Shown piece after piece: positions 1-12,340 of a DNA stretch of 64,000 nt (position 1 is the stretch's first letter; each line of letters opens with the position of its first letter). The DNA lies in NCBI GenBank assembly GCA_001600455.1, contig BCKC01000008.1, positions 655,345 to 719,344 on the forward strand, given 5' to 3'. Source of the stretch: Endocalyx cinctus (lineage: Eukaryota; Ascomycota; Sordariomycetes; Amphisphaeriales; Apiosporaceae). The notes under the pieces are model-generated. The model worked only from the letters and a program-made list of their open reading frames with translations, was not told where the DNA came from and did no database searches. A program made the position numbers and the translations under genes.

Positions 1-515
1 GTTGGTCGGCGAGGAGAAGGACCGTCTTCAAAGAAAACTTTCGGTTGCAGAAGTTGAAGAGATCCTCCAAACTGGGACCCAACAGGTCCAAAACCATAGC
101 GTTGTAGTCACATTCTGTACCAAACCAACGCACGAAAGGAATACCGACACCGCCGGCAAGAGATTTGTAGACTCGTGCTTCGTATTCTAATTGGGGATGC
201 TTGGCCTTGACAGACTCAAGCTTGATGGCAATCTCCTCGCCAGAGATGATGTTGGTTCCAAGATAGATGTCACCGAAAGAACCTGAACCGATCTTTCGGC
301 CGATGCGGTATTTGTTACCGACGCGAAGATCCTAATACAATACCGTCAGCATATTTCGACGTTAATTAGATTTCATAATTCATATGGAGAAATCATGTCC
401 AAACAGAGCTAACATATAATGGAGCATGACAGGTGTACGTTCACCGCCCATTCCCCCTACACCGCCTGAATGGATAGTAATTAAAAATTAGGAAAAACCA
501 TACCATTGTAGTCAT
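1..515 (-). CDS. hhp1: Casein kinase I, HHP1/CK1-delta type (5' part, cut by window edge)
   Basis: Serine/threonine protein kinase of the CK1 family. The minus strand reads a four-codon first exon (504-515, residues MTTM), a 172-nt GT-AG intron (332-503) and a second exon running off the window at base 1. Exon 2 starts [20 protein letters not shown], the CK1 N-terminus with its glycine-rich ATP loop (GSGSFG). It continues through the AIKLE lysine motif and the [12 protein letters not shown] hinge region to about residue 114, so roughly the N-terminal lobe is present and the catalytic loop lies outside. The RVGNKYRIG start resembles the soluble HHP1/CK1-delta group more than the membrane-anchored Yck group. 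In fungi that group acts in circadian timing, DNA repair and trafficking (family knowledge). An intron after only 12 coding bases is unusual but the donor (GTATGG) and acceptor (TAG) are clear. Confidence 0.93.
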
Positions 516-2897
516 CTTGACGATATGAGCTTAGGAGCTACCGAGTCGCTAGGTGTATAGAGAGAAGAGGTGGGAGTGAGTAAACGATTTCCGCGTGGTA
601 TCGTGTGGAGGGCGGAATAGGACGTGGTTGTCCAGAAAGGCGAAGTTAATCTGTTCGATAAATCGTAAGTATATGATGCGAGGGAAAAAAAAAAAAAAAA
701 AAGCTTAAAGCGATCTCGTTTAGGTGTCTGGTTGAGAGTGATAGTGTAGCGTGGAATGAGGGTAGGAATTATGTTGAGGTATCAAAGGAAGTAGTACATG
801 GAGTAGAGAGTATTACAGTGCTCTGCAAAAGGCTGTCGGAGAAAACTGTACTGAAATTTGGAGATGCAGGATTTCAAATTTTACAAGAGGCAGTTTAAGA
901 ATACAAAAGGTAAATATGTAAATAGATTAGGAAAATGATAGATATCTCAAACCAAGAGCGAGTTCAAGGTTACAAAAAGAGGTCGAGAGGGGAGGGAAAA
1001 GTGTACATCGACAACAGATAGGGATGATTACTTACCTCAGAGTGATTTTATTGACTCACGAAAAAAAGGGAAAAAAGAAAAGAATAGAATAGAGATTTTT
1101 AACAGTTTATTACTGCAAAAGAATAGAGAGAGAGGGATAAAACGAAGAAGAGGGAAATAAAAAAAGAGTTAACCCGACGAAAAGAAAAAAAAAATTAGAT
1201 AAAATTAGGGGAATCGTGGGAAGGTTGATACCTCTCTTTCCCGAAAGGCGTGTTGTATGAAAGAGGTCTGTAGGGGAGGGTGATGATGATGAGAGTTGTT
1301 GGTAGGAAGGGGGAAACTGGGAAAAGGTAATAGGTAATAATAATCAGTTAGGGAAAAAAGCGAAAAAAGAGGGAAAGGGGATAAGTGCAATAAGCAATAA
1401 ATTCATAAAGTGGTCCGTGTTCTTGCTTGGCAATTTTATTTACTGCCTAACTACCTAACAATATCAAGTGATTGCTACTTAATTCGTACGTACAATAAGG
1501 TAGTTCCCTACTAGTATATGAACACCGGCCATGCTAATTACTCACTTAGAGAGAAAAAAAAAAAAAAAAAGAATTCAAAAAATTGATTGGAATGCGCTGA
1601 ATAGTTGGTGGCAGGTACGCCCTATTTCATAGGTTCAGGGGGGGAAAGTTAGGCGATTAGGCTTCCATAAACAGGGTCCAGTGGGTAATTGGGCTCTAAT
1701 AAATTCTTATCGTTATCGTTAATATCCTTCCCCTTACCGCTCAATTTTTTGCCTCCCCCATGAATGATGAATGATTCCCTGTCCCGTGAGTTTCATATTT
1801 TCAGCTTCATAATTTGAAGAAGAAGAAAAAAAAAAAAAAAAAAAAAAGAAGAAGAAGAAAAACTTCATGTTTGTATACCATATTACTCATATGATTATAC
1901 TTGTTTTTTTTTTTTTTTTTTTTAACTTACGACGGCACTTAATAACTGATGATTTGTTTATTTGTTTGCTTATTTACTTAAATACCTACTTATATACGGA
2001 GTACTTACCGTATCGTCACTTACCTAGAAGTAGTGTCAAGGTAATTCCGAATCTATTTTGGTTCTATTTAACTGCCTGACTGCGTAGGTACTTATTTACT
2101 TACTGAGTACACTATTTTGGATAACTTACCAGACCGTATAAGACCACACTAATACAAAGTACCGATATATGTTGGACTGATCGATTAATGAAAGGGGGTT
2201 TCAAATTCCGACATCAAAGGCTTCACCTTTCAATCATTTAACCATTATTACACTACACTAGTACTAAGAAGTCATTTTCAATCATCCCTGAATCCCTTTT
2301 ATATGTATGCACTCCGTACTCCCGAGGTCCGTGAATACAACTAGAATCGCATTTCTGTAGCCGTTGACTTCTTTTAAATCCTTAGTCATCTACTTCAAGA
2401 AATCGGACGTAAAGTTAACGCCATTTCCCCCTCCCCCCTATCCGGTCAGCACTGAGTATGAATTGAGGGGCCGTCATCCGTACCAAGGGCGCGCATGACT
2501 TTTACTTCGATACGCTAATAATGAGCTTCATTTGACAAAAGTTTAACAATCGAGAAAGAAAAAAAAAATTCTATTAGCAAACCTTATAACTTTATCCGTA
2601 ATGGAATCTGCAAGCAACCGCTAACCCTAAGCCCTTAAAGATTTATACTTATACCATGTATACTCAAGTGGAAAACAGACTGCTTTCAAACCTCGTCTTC
2701 CAATTGCCACATCCAGCTATCCGTTCGTATATGCAAATATCGAATAATTTTTTTAATATGCTACGTGGGGAGGTAAGGTATACATATATCTAGTCAGATA
2801 CCTACACGTAGTGTACTGACGAAAATAAGGCGGATCTGCGGAGTCCCTTGCTCTTACGCCAACTAAGAACAACTCAGAATATCGGTAAAGAGAAAGA

Positions 2898-2927
2898 GAA
2901 GAAGAAGAAGAAGAAGAAGAAGAAGAA
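2898..2927 (+). repeat. (GAA)10 microsatellite
   Basis: Ten uninterrupted GAA units in non-coding DNA, preceded by imperfect purine-rich sequence. It is a probable length-variable marker; no function is claimed. Confidence 0.9.
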
Positions 2928-4627
2928 AATATTAAGTACAATAGATACTATGTTTTCAATAAACTCTTCTTACTGAATCATAGTAATTGTAAAAAGCAGG
3001 ACTGCGTAAAATGCTTGCTTGACAATGTAAGTATTCAATTTTAACGGTTGGCCATATAGTACACACTCGCCACAATCGACTGATTCAGCCCGTTGTGCTG
3101 CAAACGTAGTTACGTAGAAATATTTAATTAGTAACATCCATGGATATTAAAATAGTTACACAAACAAACAAAAAACAAACGCCATACGCTCTGACGCCGT
3201 AGACCTTCGGGAAATGAGTACCAAGATTGAAAACTTGATTCTTACCGCTGTCAAAATTTCTTTCAAATGCCGTAACGCCCTCATCCATCCATCCGTTTAT
3301 CCATCCATTCACTCATTCATTTATTCCGAAATAATGTGTACTCAGGTAAATCAAACATAGCGTGTAATTACGTCTATTGTGTATATACATATTTATGACA
3401 GTCAATCTCCAACTATTACTAATGTATATATAGGCAATGTTGCGTATTGAAAAGAAAATAAATAAATAAAAAATAAGGTAAAAGTAGAACGCCGAATTCG
3501 AACCGTTTGGTGAGGCTAGCTTCTTTTTCAAACGATGCTACATCAGATCGATTTCCACAAACGGTTGCGCTTGGCCCTTCCAGATCCCGCGTCATCCGCG
3601 CCAAATGCCCCGATGCGCACCTACGCTTCCGACGAAGGCATCTCCAATTTCTCCCTTGACTAGCCTTACGTGTATGTATATATATATATATAAAAGGTAA
3701 ACCGACCCTTAAGTCGAGTAAATAAATATTCGAAGTGATCCGCCGCTGGCCGGCGATGCCTCGAAAAAGAAAAACGAAACATTGGCCAACTGCGCCGTAC
3801 CACGACGTTACTTTCGGATAGATCATATACCTATTGCTTACCTATCATCGAAGGCGTTGGCCTTAAGGGGGCTTGCCTACGGTTGAGGGTTTGTCCAATG
3901 TGCTGCCTCGCAATTTCGAACTCCTATTCCTCGCGTCAGCCCAGCCTCGAGCTGCATCCCGTAGTGGTCGAGTGTGTAGATGATGGCGTGAGCGGTTTCA
4001 GCCGAGGCTCTGTTCCATTGACGCAAATCGGTCAACGTAAGCCTATCAATCGCGCCTTACCATCTCATCCTCAGAATGCGACCGCGAATCCCAAATTTCG
4101 CGCACGCTGAGCATAGGAATAAGGAGGGTCGAGGCCTTTCCCTTGGATATACACGGCCTACTTAAGCGACGTAACTTGGTTACCGTATCTGAACTTTTTA
4201 TTGGCGTGTCGGAGGCTGAAGTAGCAATGGGTTACATTTCGACCCAACAGACCGGTGATACTTGCCTGCCTACCGGGCCTTGCGTGGGATATGGATCGAG
4301 CCCTATTTCAGATAAATTAAGCTTTCCAGTCCCTCAGGAGTGGGAAAACTAGAATTAAATCTGTCGGCAACCAAGATTTCCGATAAATTAAATAGATTTG
4401 TGCTTATTTTGGCCATAATGCTTAATGTGTCGTACAAGACGTTCTACATCTCGAGTAAATCAGTAATACCCATACGTACGAAGATGGATAGTACGTATAC
4501 ATGTACAGTCAGCTGTCGGGATCAAGGCGGCTTTAAAGCAGGCGGACGAAACTTCTCTTCTCTTTCTATGTATACAACGGCGTCTAACGCATACCATACT
4601 ATGTAAGAATCATTCTTACAAGTATGT

Positions 4628-4752
4628 ATCTCGTTAAGTGGTCACCGCACGCATCATAGCTCAGTTCATAAGCTCATACATAGTAAAGCTCCGTACGTGG
4701 TGACGGCGATTAGGGCATCGTATACACTGTCACGTATCGAACTTAACGAGAT
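4628..4752. repeat. Inverted-repeat element, possible MITE-like relic
   Basis: The 12-base sequence ATCTCGTTAAGT (4628-4639) recurs exactly as its reverse complement at 4741-4752, enclosing about 100 bp. Just inside the arms there is further imperfect pairing: GGTCACCGCACG on the left against the complement of the CGTGGTGACGG stretch on the right. The size and the terminal inverted repeats are compatible with a miniature inverted-repeat element. I see no target-site duplication and no second copy in the window, so this is tentative. Confidence 0.35.
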
Positions 4753-6709
4753 GAGTTAATGATATATATTCCGTCATCAGAAATTGAAAGTTCTCCAATT
4801 TCCTTAGAGACTTCGTATCCTTCGACGAGAGTTGGAGATCTTGAAAGGATTTTAAACCAATCGAAATAAATAAGTTCACGAGCGGGAAATTAGAACGATT
4901 TAGCTTCTAGTTGATAATATCTGGTGGCTCAACTAGGTAAGCTATTTTTTATTACAATGGCTGAACGGTGGAGATGGTGCTCGATTTCGAATTTTAAGGA
5001 GATAAGCCATGGCGTCATCTTGGAGAGTCTAGACCTGCTCAATTTTTTTTTTTTTTTTTTTTTGGGTTTGTTTAAAGAAATCTGTAGAGGAATATACGTA
5101 AGTTGGGGGCCGATCGAGTGTTGAATATCATACGTGTACTGTAATGGTATGAATGGATTTCAACATTGGTTAACTTGCTTATAATTATAGATATTTAACT
5201 CGAATTTCAATAACATACCCGTGAACATCTACAAGTATGCGTATCAGCATACCAAGTACACGTACGTCCACTGTAGTATGGTATAACTAGCGTCTACTTA
5301 GGACGGCAATTCAGTATAATACACTATTATACGCACCGGCACTTGCCGTTGGAGCTATGGGGGCCAAGAGGTCCAGGGCATATCGTCCTACCGTCGATCA
5401 ATCAAGGGAAAAAAAATTACTTACTTGTAGTGGACACTAGTGTACGGAACAAATGACCTAATCAAGCATCTTTGGCAGGCAAGTAGGGTAAAGAGTGTAA
5501 AATAAGTTGTACTTCGTCCTTTACGGGGTAATGTGTTGCCGAGCTACCAGATCATTGACTGCCTAGTATCCAATCTAGTGTACCTAATGGAATGGACTTA
5601 CTACCTAGGTAGATGGATATAGCCCTGGAGCTATCATTCTCACATCACATGTATTCACATAGCACACTACAGTCGGCCAGTCTTATCAGACCGTTGATAC
5701 TAAGCCAGAGAGTAGAACGCGGTAGTGTACACTAGAATGAATGGAATCTTGTTGACGGGAATAATTAACACCTTTTTAATGAAAACCCCGAGCTTAGTGT
5801 ACGTGCCGGGGGACTACTTTGTACGCACATATGTTTATACCCTCGCTTAACCCGACGACGTTATGGGGACCCTCATCACTGTGCCGCCTCCAACTTCCTA
5901 CAGTTTTGTCACAGGTGAGACGGGTAAAATGTAGTAACCCTTGGCCCTAATCTAGGATCTTCCGTTTTCAGCATCAGTGCGTTTAGTGTAGGACGTAATT
6001 AATTAACCTACTTTTGTATACTAGTTATTTATTTTTATACACATACTATCTTTTTTTTTTTCGGCGGCTACAGTTTTTGACACTACATACCGTAGCTATT
6101 AGTTTTCAGCCTCGAAAGATGGTGTGCTGACGCTTTTGGCGCTTTTAAACGAACCTCATATACACGTACATATAGGAGTTGAACAATTAAGCCCATTCAT
6201 TCATTCATACATACTATCTAACTACCTACACGGGAAATGTCCATTCCAGTTGAACTTGAATGAGAAAATGTTACCTACCTCGGGGTCAGCTCCAGAATTA
6301 TTCCTACGAATGTAACCCAGGAAATTTATTTTAGTCCTTATGTACGCTAGTATATATCCGTACATCTATGCATGCGCCTTCTACACTATGGCTGTATGGT
6401 TGCTGATTCATTGTGCATGGTGTACGCATAGCACGTAGGACTATGAAATCTATAAAATCAGGGCCTTCACTTAATCTTCATCCACTTGGAGGATCCACCT
6501 ACACGAGTCTAGTATATTAACGGTATCCATCCGATCAGGATCTGTAGTGTACATACACAGTATAGGCAAGTTCCAGCTCTGTTACTCACTCAGCCCAGAC
6601 TCCATATGGGTGGTACCACCAATGCTCGTGTGTGCCTCTCTCTACCCAGTAAGAATCCAATCCGTCCGGTCTACCATCCACGCGCCATCCCTCTATAGGT
6701 ACTTCTACA

Positions 6710-6727
6710 CTATATGTATACATATAG
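6710..6727. repeat. Perfect 18-bp palindrome
   Basis: CTATATGTATACATATAG equals its own reverse complement. It lies in AT-rich spacer DNA, shortly before a run of A. It may be a chance AT-rich palindrome or a cruciform-prone site. Confidence 0.8.
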
Positions 6728-7869
6728 GAATTTTTTAAAAAAAAAAAAAATTATATTCTATTATTAATCCTCCTGCTTGTGGTTCTTACTACTACTGTGT
6801 AGCGAACGTAATTATAGCATGATAGAGGAATCATATTCCTCTGTTTATCTCATGAGCAACGACCTGGACAATGCCAAAGACCACATCCGTCTACAACGAC
6901 ACTTCTCCAGAAAATAAGGTGACAGATCCCATCGCGAGAGTCGGATTTAATTTCGCTTCCCTTTACGTCCCTAATGAATTTTTTTCTATATTACTAAACA
7001 GGAGGCAGTACTGTCTGTATACGTACCCCTCTTGACTTGGGTATAGATGAGGGTGCCTCAACTTTATGTGGGACAACAATTGAGAACCCTCAGCTGGCTA
7101 TAGTGTAGTGTACTCATCCATCCTGGCTTCCCCGAATCCACTTGAATCCTGGTATATTTCTTCGTACTGTAATAGCTACGCGGGCCATGCCGGACTTTTC
7201 GGCCAAAACGGTTCGTACCATAGGTCCTTCTGAGTCCTGCCATATCCATAGTACTGTGGTATACACTCCTTAAATATGTATATCCACTACGAAACTCGTT
7301 CCACCGCGATAGACACTCAAGGGTCTGTACTACCTAGCCTGCCAGGCAGTCTGCCCTACGCTACGCTATACTATCTTCGGCGCAGGTATCGCTCCGCCAA
7401 TACCACGAACCACTTTTGCTCATATCTACATACTATACCCTCCCCCCCTTTCTGAATACAACGTCGATATGTGGTACCCATGCAACTATACCCTGCTCTT
7501 CTCCTAAAATCATGCGTGCCGGAATGCTAATCCAAGTGACACAAGCAGACAAGGAGATAAAAAAAAAGGTACCTTTGAATGACTTACCATTATATCCACG
7601 TATAAGTCCCAGGGATATCCCCATCGCGCCCTAGCCTCTGCTTTTCTATTTCCATCCATTTCATCCCAAGTAATAATAAGGACACCTTCTTCCCACTCTC
7701 GCATACCTCAATCGTAGTAACGATTTGATATCGTAAACAAAGCGTCTGGAAACGCATCTCGGAATCGGGAAGTGATACGGCCTAGACTCTTTTCACCAGT
7801 GATCTCTCGATACTACTAAGCCGATATACCGAACCACGTACTTTTTACCTTTCCGCATATTCGTAGAGG

Positions 7870-9147
7870 ATGTGGCCATCAAAAGCGCCACGTCTGGTGG
7901 CAGCGACTTTATCATTATGTCAACTAGCGTCGGGTATGAAAGAGGAGGCTGAGCTGGCGGGAAGGGAAGCGATGGCGACCGAGACGCTTCCGCTATTATT
8001 GAAGAACAGGGCCACGACGACCGTCACCGCCGTCGCCCTCACGACGACCTTCGTGCCGCCGGATTCCTGCAACCAGGGCCAGCTGACCCAGCTGGCCTCG
8101 CCCGGCTACATGGTCTGGCTCAACGAGCCCGTCCCCGCGTCCGGCGTCACCATCTCGGACTGCTACCCGTCGGAATTCCTGGAATACTACGAGACGTACC
8201 ACATCGACGCGACGACCATCGGGTCCCACGTCCCCCCGATGAGCCCCATCGTCTGCCCGTTCGGCTGGAGCATCGCCTTTGCTAACGACAATAACGGGTA
8301 TCAAGCCTGTTGCCCTACGTAAGTGAGAAACCAACCTGAGTTTCCGTATTCCATACACGCGGAAGACTTCAAAGAAACTCTTACCCCCAAGTAAATATAT
8401 ATATATATATAAGAAGGACGCGCGCGGCTAACCTGAATAAAAAAAAAAAGCGACTTTACCTACGCCGCTCCCGCGACGACCGTGGACTCGGACCGTCCGG
8501 CGTACGGCGGGACCTGCTACAGCGACTGGACCCTCAGCCAAACCGAGACCGTCTCGGGGTACGGACCGTCGTCGTTTACCGGGTTAGGCCCCTTGGTAGC
8601 GTCGACGACGCCGTTCCAAGCGTTCGCTCACATCATCGACGGATACGTCGCCTCCGCGACCGCGTCGTCGACCACGTCAACCAAGACCGGCTCGGCCAGC
8701 TCCTCGTCCGCGGACGACTCCGCTTCCGGCAACGCGGGTCTCTCCGGGGGCGCCATCGCGGGCGTCGTGATCGGCGCGGTCGCCGCCGTCGCTATCATCG
8801 CGGCGCTAGCGTTCCTGTGCATCCGCCGGCGCGGCCAGCAGCAGCAGAACAACGCCAAGCAAGCGCCGCCGCCGCCGCCTCCCAAATCGGATCCGAAATT
8901 CGGCAACGGGGCGTCGTCGTACGCCGGGACCCCGGTGCAGGACGGCGGATACAGTAATAATAACGGGGAACATCATCAGCAGATGTCGGAGTCGGCATCG
9001 CCGACGTACTCGCAGCAGCAGATGTGGTCGGCCCACGGCTCGAATTCGCCGCTTCACTCGACCCCTCCGCCGCAGAATGCCGTCTACGAAATGCCCGAGG
9101 GCGCGAGGGCGGTGGAGTTGCCGACAAGCAATTACGGGACGAGGTAG
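7870..9147 (+). CDS. Single-pass membrane protein with secreted N-terminal domain
   Basis: Predicted 381-residue protein, exons 7870-8318 and 8451-9147. The 132-nt intron has donor GTAAGT, branch-like CTAAC and an acceptor after a poly-A run. Residues 1-22 look like a signal peptide. The ectodomain carries several cysteines (for example in DSCNQ, SDCYP, VCPFGW, ACCPTD and GTCYSDW). It is followed by a Ser/Thr-rich stalk (about 215-245), a transmembrane helix at about 251-273 (AIAGVVIGAVAAVAIIAALA), an RRRG stop-transfer signal and a Gln/Pro-rich cytosolic tail with a run of seven prolines. This plan is common among uncharacterised fungal surface proteins and resembles wall-stress sensors in layout, but I do not recognise a named family. 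The first ATG is taken as the start; a second in-frame Met at residue 23 or 35 would remove the signal peptide. Confidence 0.8.
8395..8411. repeat. Short (AT)n tract inside an intron
   Basis: An alternating AT run of about 17 bases lies in the middle of the only intron of the membrane-protein gene. It is length-variable by nature and harmless to the reading frame. Confidence 0.8.
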
Positions 9148-10401
9148 AAAAAAAAATAAATTAAATTAATATATATAATCATAGTAATAAATAGTTGGAA
9201 TCCGGTCATGAAGGGACATGTAAGAAAAAATGTGGGAATACACAGAGCGGGGGAACATACGGGCAATTGATTTCGATGAGTAAGAAAAAACACCACATTT
9301 TATAATGTCTTAGCGAAGGTTCATGATGGTATAATTATTATTTTATCTACGTACGTTTCGATGTTTTAACTTGCCTGTTTCTTCTTATTTTACTTTACCT
9401 TCTATTTTACCTTTCAGAGAGTTGAAGGATGTGCTGTACGTATTATATTCATCACATGACTCATTATAAATAAACCTTTTCAGATATGTATATATTAGTC
9501 CTTCTTAGCTGTTATCAACGATATACACCCAATGCACTATAGCTGCTCCATTGGGATTAAAGTATACATCTATTTAAATTACATTTGCAAGGCACAAAGT
9601 AATCCATCCATCACAGTGGCGCGGAGGTTTTAGGATTTCCTATGATGGACTGTAATGTATGTATGAGCTGAGTCTGATCGTCGGCTCCCACGCTACTAAA
9701 AGAGGGAGAAGAAAAAATTGCCCGGTATTTTCGATATCTCGTCGTTTGGGTACTTAAGGGTACCGTAAACCATTCGGGGCGGCTCATCACATGCTCACTA
9801 AGTTTCAGAGTACCCTTCCGACAACCCGAAAGTAAACGGTATAGACACGAAGGCTAGGTTTGATTCATTATTTACATTTTTCTTTTTTTCTTTTTTTTTT
9901 TTTTAAGCAGACGCATCGGGGCATCGAAGTATTCTGTTCTCGCCAGAGACCGGATGCAGCTCCCTCGTTTGGGTCAGGTCAAAGGGATGGTCTCAGGGCA
10001 AAGGGGAAGCTAAGTTTTCTTTGTAGCGAGACACCGACAAAGATGCTCATACATCCATCATGTGGACTGCTTACGCGCGTGTCTTTCTTCCTCGTCAATC
10101 AGCAGCAGCGGGTTTCCTGGTTGGGATCGATCATCTTTGAACCAACTATCTATCTACAAGGACCGTTATCCTCGTCGAGTCGCCTTAGCCGAGCACAGAA
10201 ACAACTTATTTGATAAATAAATCGATCCGGCGTAATCTTTCATCTTCGAGCGCTAGAGTATATATAAATCACATTATAGGACTCGAACGAAATTTACCCT
10301 CTCGTGTTAGAAGCCGCCAAAAACGTGTCTCTCTTTAAACGCCTCATTCCTACGATTTTGGCTGGACGATCACGCGCATTCCGGCGTTTGAATACGCAAC
10401 G
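9148..10401. other. Spacer, 1.25 kb, no gene seen
   Basis: This holds the 3' end of the membrane-protein gene and probably the promoter of the small gene at 10402. The only long frame (9860-10213) begins in a T-rich run and has no recognisable domain. A T run lies at about 9890-9904. Confidence 0.6.
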
Positions 10402-10837
10402 ATGTCGACATGGGAGGAATTGTGCGAGCTCACCATCGCTAAAATTCTCAAGCGAGGTTTTAGCATCGAGTATTTAAGCAGCATGTCCAGTATCAGATTA
10501 GGCACCGAGCTCCAGACCGGAGGTGAGTTACTCAAGGGAGGCCCCCAAACTTTTATACCTGATACCTATTACCGGAATGAGATCATACATACATATATAT
10601 CACTGGAAAGCTTGATAAGGACGAAACCTGTGCTAATCCTCTTCCCGCCTTCTCGCAGTTTGTCTCGAGATTTCTACTGGTGTGAGGACCGTTCGCGACG
10701 TCACGCATAAGCTACCGGGAATCACGGAAGGGTTGAAGGACATGGCTTTGGATGGTCTGGATGGGAAGATGATCATATACGGATTAGCATTCCAGTTTGT
10801 GTGCGTTCCCATAAACGCGAACGAGGGAAGGAGATGA
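10402..10837 (+). CDS. Small protein of unknown function (99 residues, two exons)
   Basis: I do not recognise this protein. Exon 1 is 10402-10522 (phase 1) and exon 2 is 10659-10837. The 136-nt intron has a strong donor (GTGAGT), a TGCTAAT branch-like site and a CGCAG acceptor preceded by pyrimidines. The joined frame begins MSTWEELCELTIAKILKRGF and ends with INANEGRR and TGA. It is acidic in the middle, without signal peptide or clear membrane span. The frame is also open upstream of the ATG back to a TAA near 10336, so an upstream exon cannot be excluded. The good splice signals and the frame kept across the intron are the main arguments that it is real. It converges on the Mpv17-family gene. 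Confidence 0.45.
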
Positions 10838-11440
10838 GGGAGGCATCAATCGCTTAATGTAAAAAATAATAATAAGACAGTTGCTTAATCATGGGCAGTA
10901 AATTTAAACACTAGCGTTTTACATCAAACAAATCAGTTTTCCGTAATAGAAGGGCTTGGTTAAACTATGGGAAATTCATTGCTGTTCGTTATGGAAATAG
11001 AGATTCCGTACACCTGGACAATGAGTTTCCCCTGTTCTGTTCAATATGGGTATGTGACGTGAGGCCTCGTGTCTTTGCCCGCGTGCATTCATTATTCCTG
11101 GTCTATCACATAACTTATACACGACTCCCTCATACGAATTATACAACGTAGAATATGTGCGCCGGTTTTCCACATAAAAATCTATCCCCATGACTTGTAT
11201 CCAATTCTCGGTTCTTAAGCCAACATAATAACCCTGTCGTATTCGTTATCATGTTGCGTTTGTTATTGAACAATGTACCTCCACAACCGAAAACTCTGCG
11301 TCCTAAACGTAACTTGCGCTCCCGAGGATGTAACCAAATGGTTCTAGTTCGATTTTAGTTAACCATCTTCGTCGTACCCGTCATCGCCATTCAATTTTCC
11401 AGATTCTTCTCCGCACATGACCATAAAAAACCTGCGCTAA
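10838..11440. other. Convergent intergenic region
   Basis: The 3' flanks of two converging genes meet here. It contains short AT-rich frames only and no recognised feature. Confidence 0.6.
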
Positions 11441-12340
11441 CTAATGGGCAGCCACGAGGCTCATATAGATACCCCAAACGACACCGGCGAGGCTACCGAT
11501 CAAGTTCCGGACCTCGACCGTCTTAACGAAGGTAAAGTTCACGAAGCTCACGACCGGCCACAATTTCCAGCCGGCCTTGAGTAAGGGGTAAAACTCGGCC
11601 TGGCTCCGAGCGACGACCCCGTCCCAGTCCACCTTCCCGTAATCGATCGCGCCCCTCGACAGCAGGTACCGAACGCTCTCGTCGGGAGCGCCGAGCGGAG
11701 ACCCGAGCGGTCGGACCATGGCGGCCTGGATCGAGTGGATGAACAGGCTGAAGAGGAAGGTGTTGACGGCGGCGCCGACGCTCTGGTCCAAGGCGAGCTT
11801 GACGAACGTGTTTTTCACGTTTAGCTTGCGCTCGACCAGCTTTCCCTCCTGGGCCTCCTGTTCGAGTTCTTTCTCGTCGCCCTTAGATGCCGAGGCGACG
11901 GCCGCCGAAGTCGGAGCGACGTGATAAGCTGGGAATGTGGATTCTAAGAAATCTTGCCTGCAGGTTCTTCGGTTTAGTAGATGATAAATTTTGTGTGACG
12001 AGAAAGGTGATCAATGAGGGAAAAGGGCAAGAAAGCTAGAGAGAAAAAAAAAACGAAATTCTTCGCGTACCAAAGGAAGTTTGGTGGGATATTGAGAAAA
12101 GCGTAGAGGGTAAACTGGAATACAGGAACCCAGTCTATGAGGAGCGGTATCTGATTTTAAGGTTAGTTATGCTGAACAGTACACCCTATAGACGATAGTT
12201 TATGGAAATAGTTGATAATTGAAATTGGTATTGGTATTTACATCATTTTGATACGCCGTTAAACATTGGGCTAAAATATTCGAGGTGGCAGCTAATACAG
12301 CAGATTGTATCGTAGCTATGACAATAGGAGGAAGAGCCAT
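11441..12340 (-). CDS. Mpv17/PMP22 family membrane protein
   Basis: Predicted 231 residues from three exons: 12242-12340, 12071-12150 and 11441-11957. Introns are 91 nt (donor GTAAAT) and 113 nt (donor GTACGC), both ending in CAG. It starts MALPPIVIATIQSAVLAATS; the first part and IDWVPVFQFTLYAF match the first Mpv17 helices. The C-terminal exon holds the most conserved part: VKLALDQSVGAAVNTFLF, the YGKVDWDGV segment, WKLWPVVSFVNFTFV and a final membrane span. A charged insert (about residues 78-100, rich in Glu and Lys) separates the second and third membrane regions. Members sit in the mitochondrial inner or peroxisomal membrane and are thought to form channels or aid metabolite homeostasis; the sequence does not tell which organelle applies here. 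Confidence 0.9.

Larger units (their letters stand above)
516..7869. other. Gene-poor spacer, 7.35 kb
   Basis: I see no convincing gene here. Open frames are short, AT-rich and without domain signature. The stretch holds homopolymer runs (18 A at 685-702, a long A run near 1826-1850, 20 T at 1904-1923, 21 T at 5043-5063), a GAA microsatellite (2898-2927), an 18-bp palindrome (6710-6727) and a small inverted-repeat element (4628-4752). It also carries seven copies of TAGTGTAC between 2809 and 7113, one TACGGAGTA (1995-2003) and a CTACCTAGGTAG palindrome (5601-5612). A more GC-rich patch at about 3480-4340 could be an old relic, but no protein family is recognisable in it. The first few hundred bases should hold the promoter of the casein kinase gene. 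Confidence 0.6.

Noticed and set aside
3480..3510. GGTTCGAATTC on the minus strand, like a tRNA T-loop
   Set aside because: The T-stem does not pair and no D-arm or acceptor stem is present.
3419..3826. 135-codon minus-strand frame in the first spacer
   Set aside because: Includes AT-repeat codons (YIYIYIH) and no domain; no splice or start context to support it.
8628..9127. Overlapping minus-strand frames of 83-110 codons
   Set aside because: Arg/Ala/Pro-rich shadows of the GC-rich second exon of the membrane-protein gene.
9860..10213. 117-codon plus-strand frame
   Set aside because: Starts in a T-rich run, no domain, no similarity recognised.
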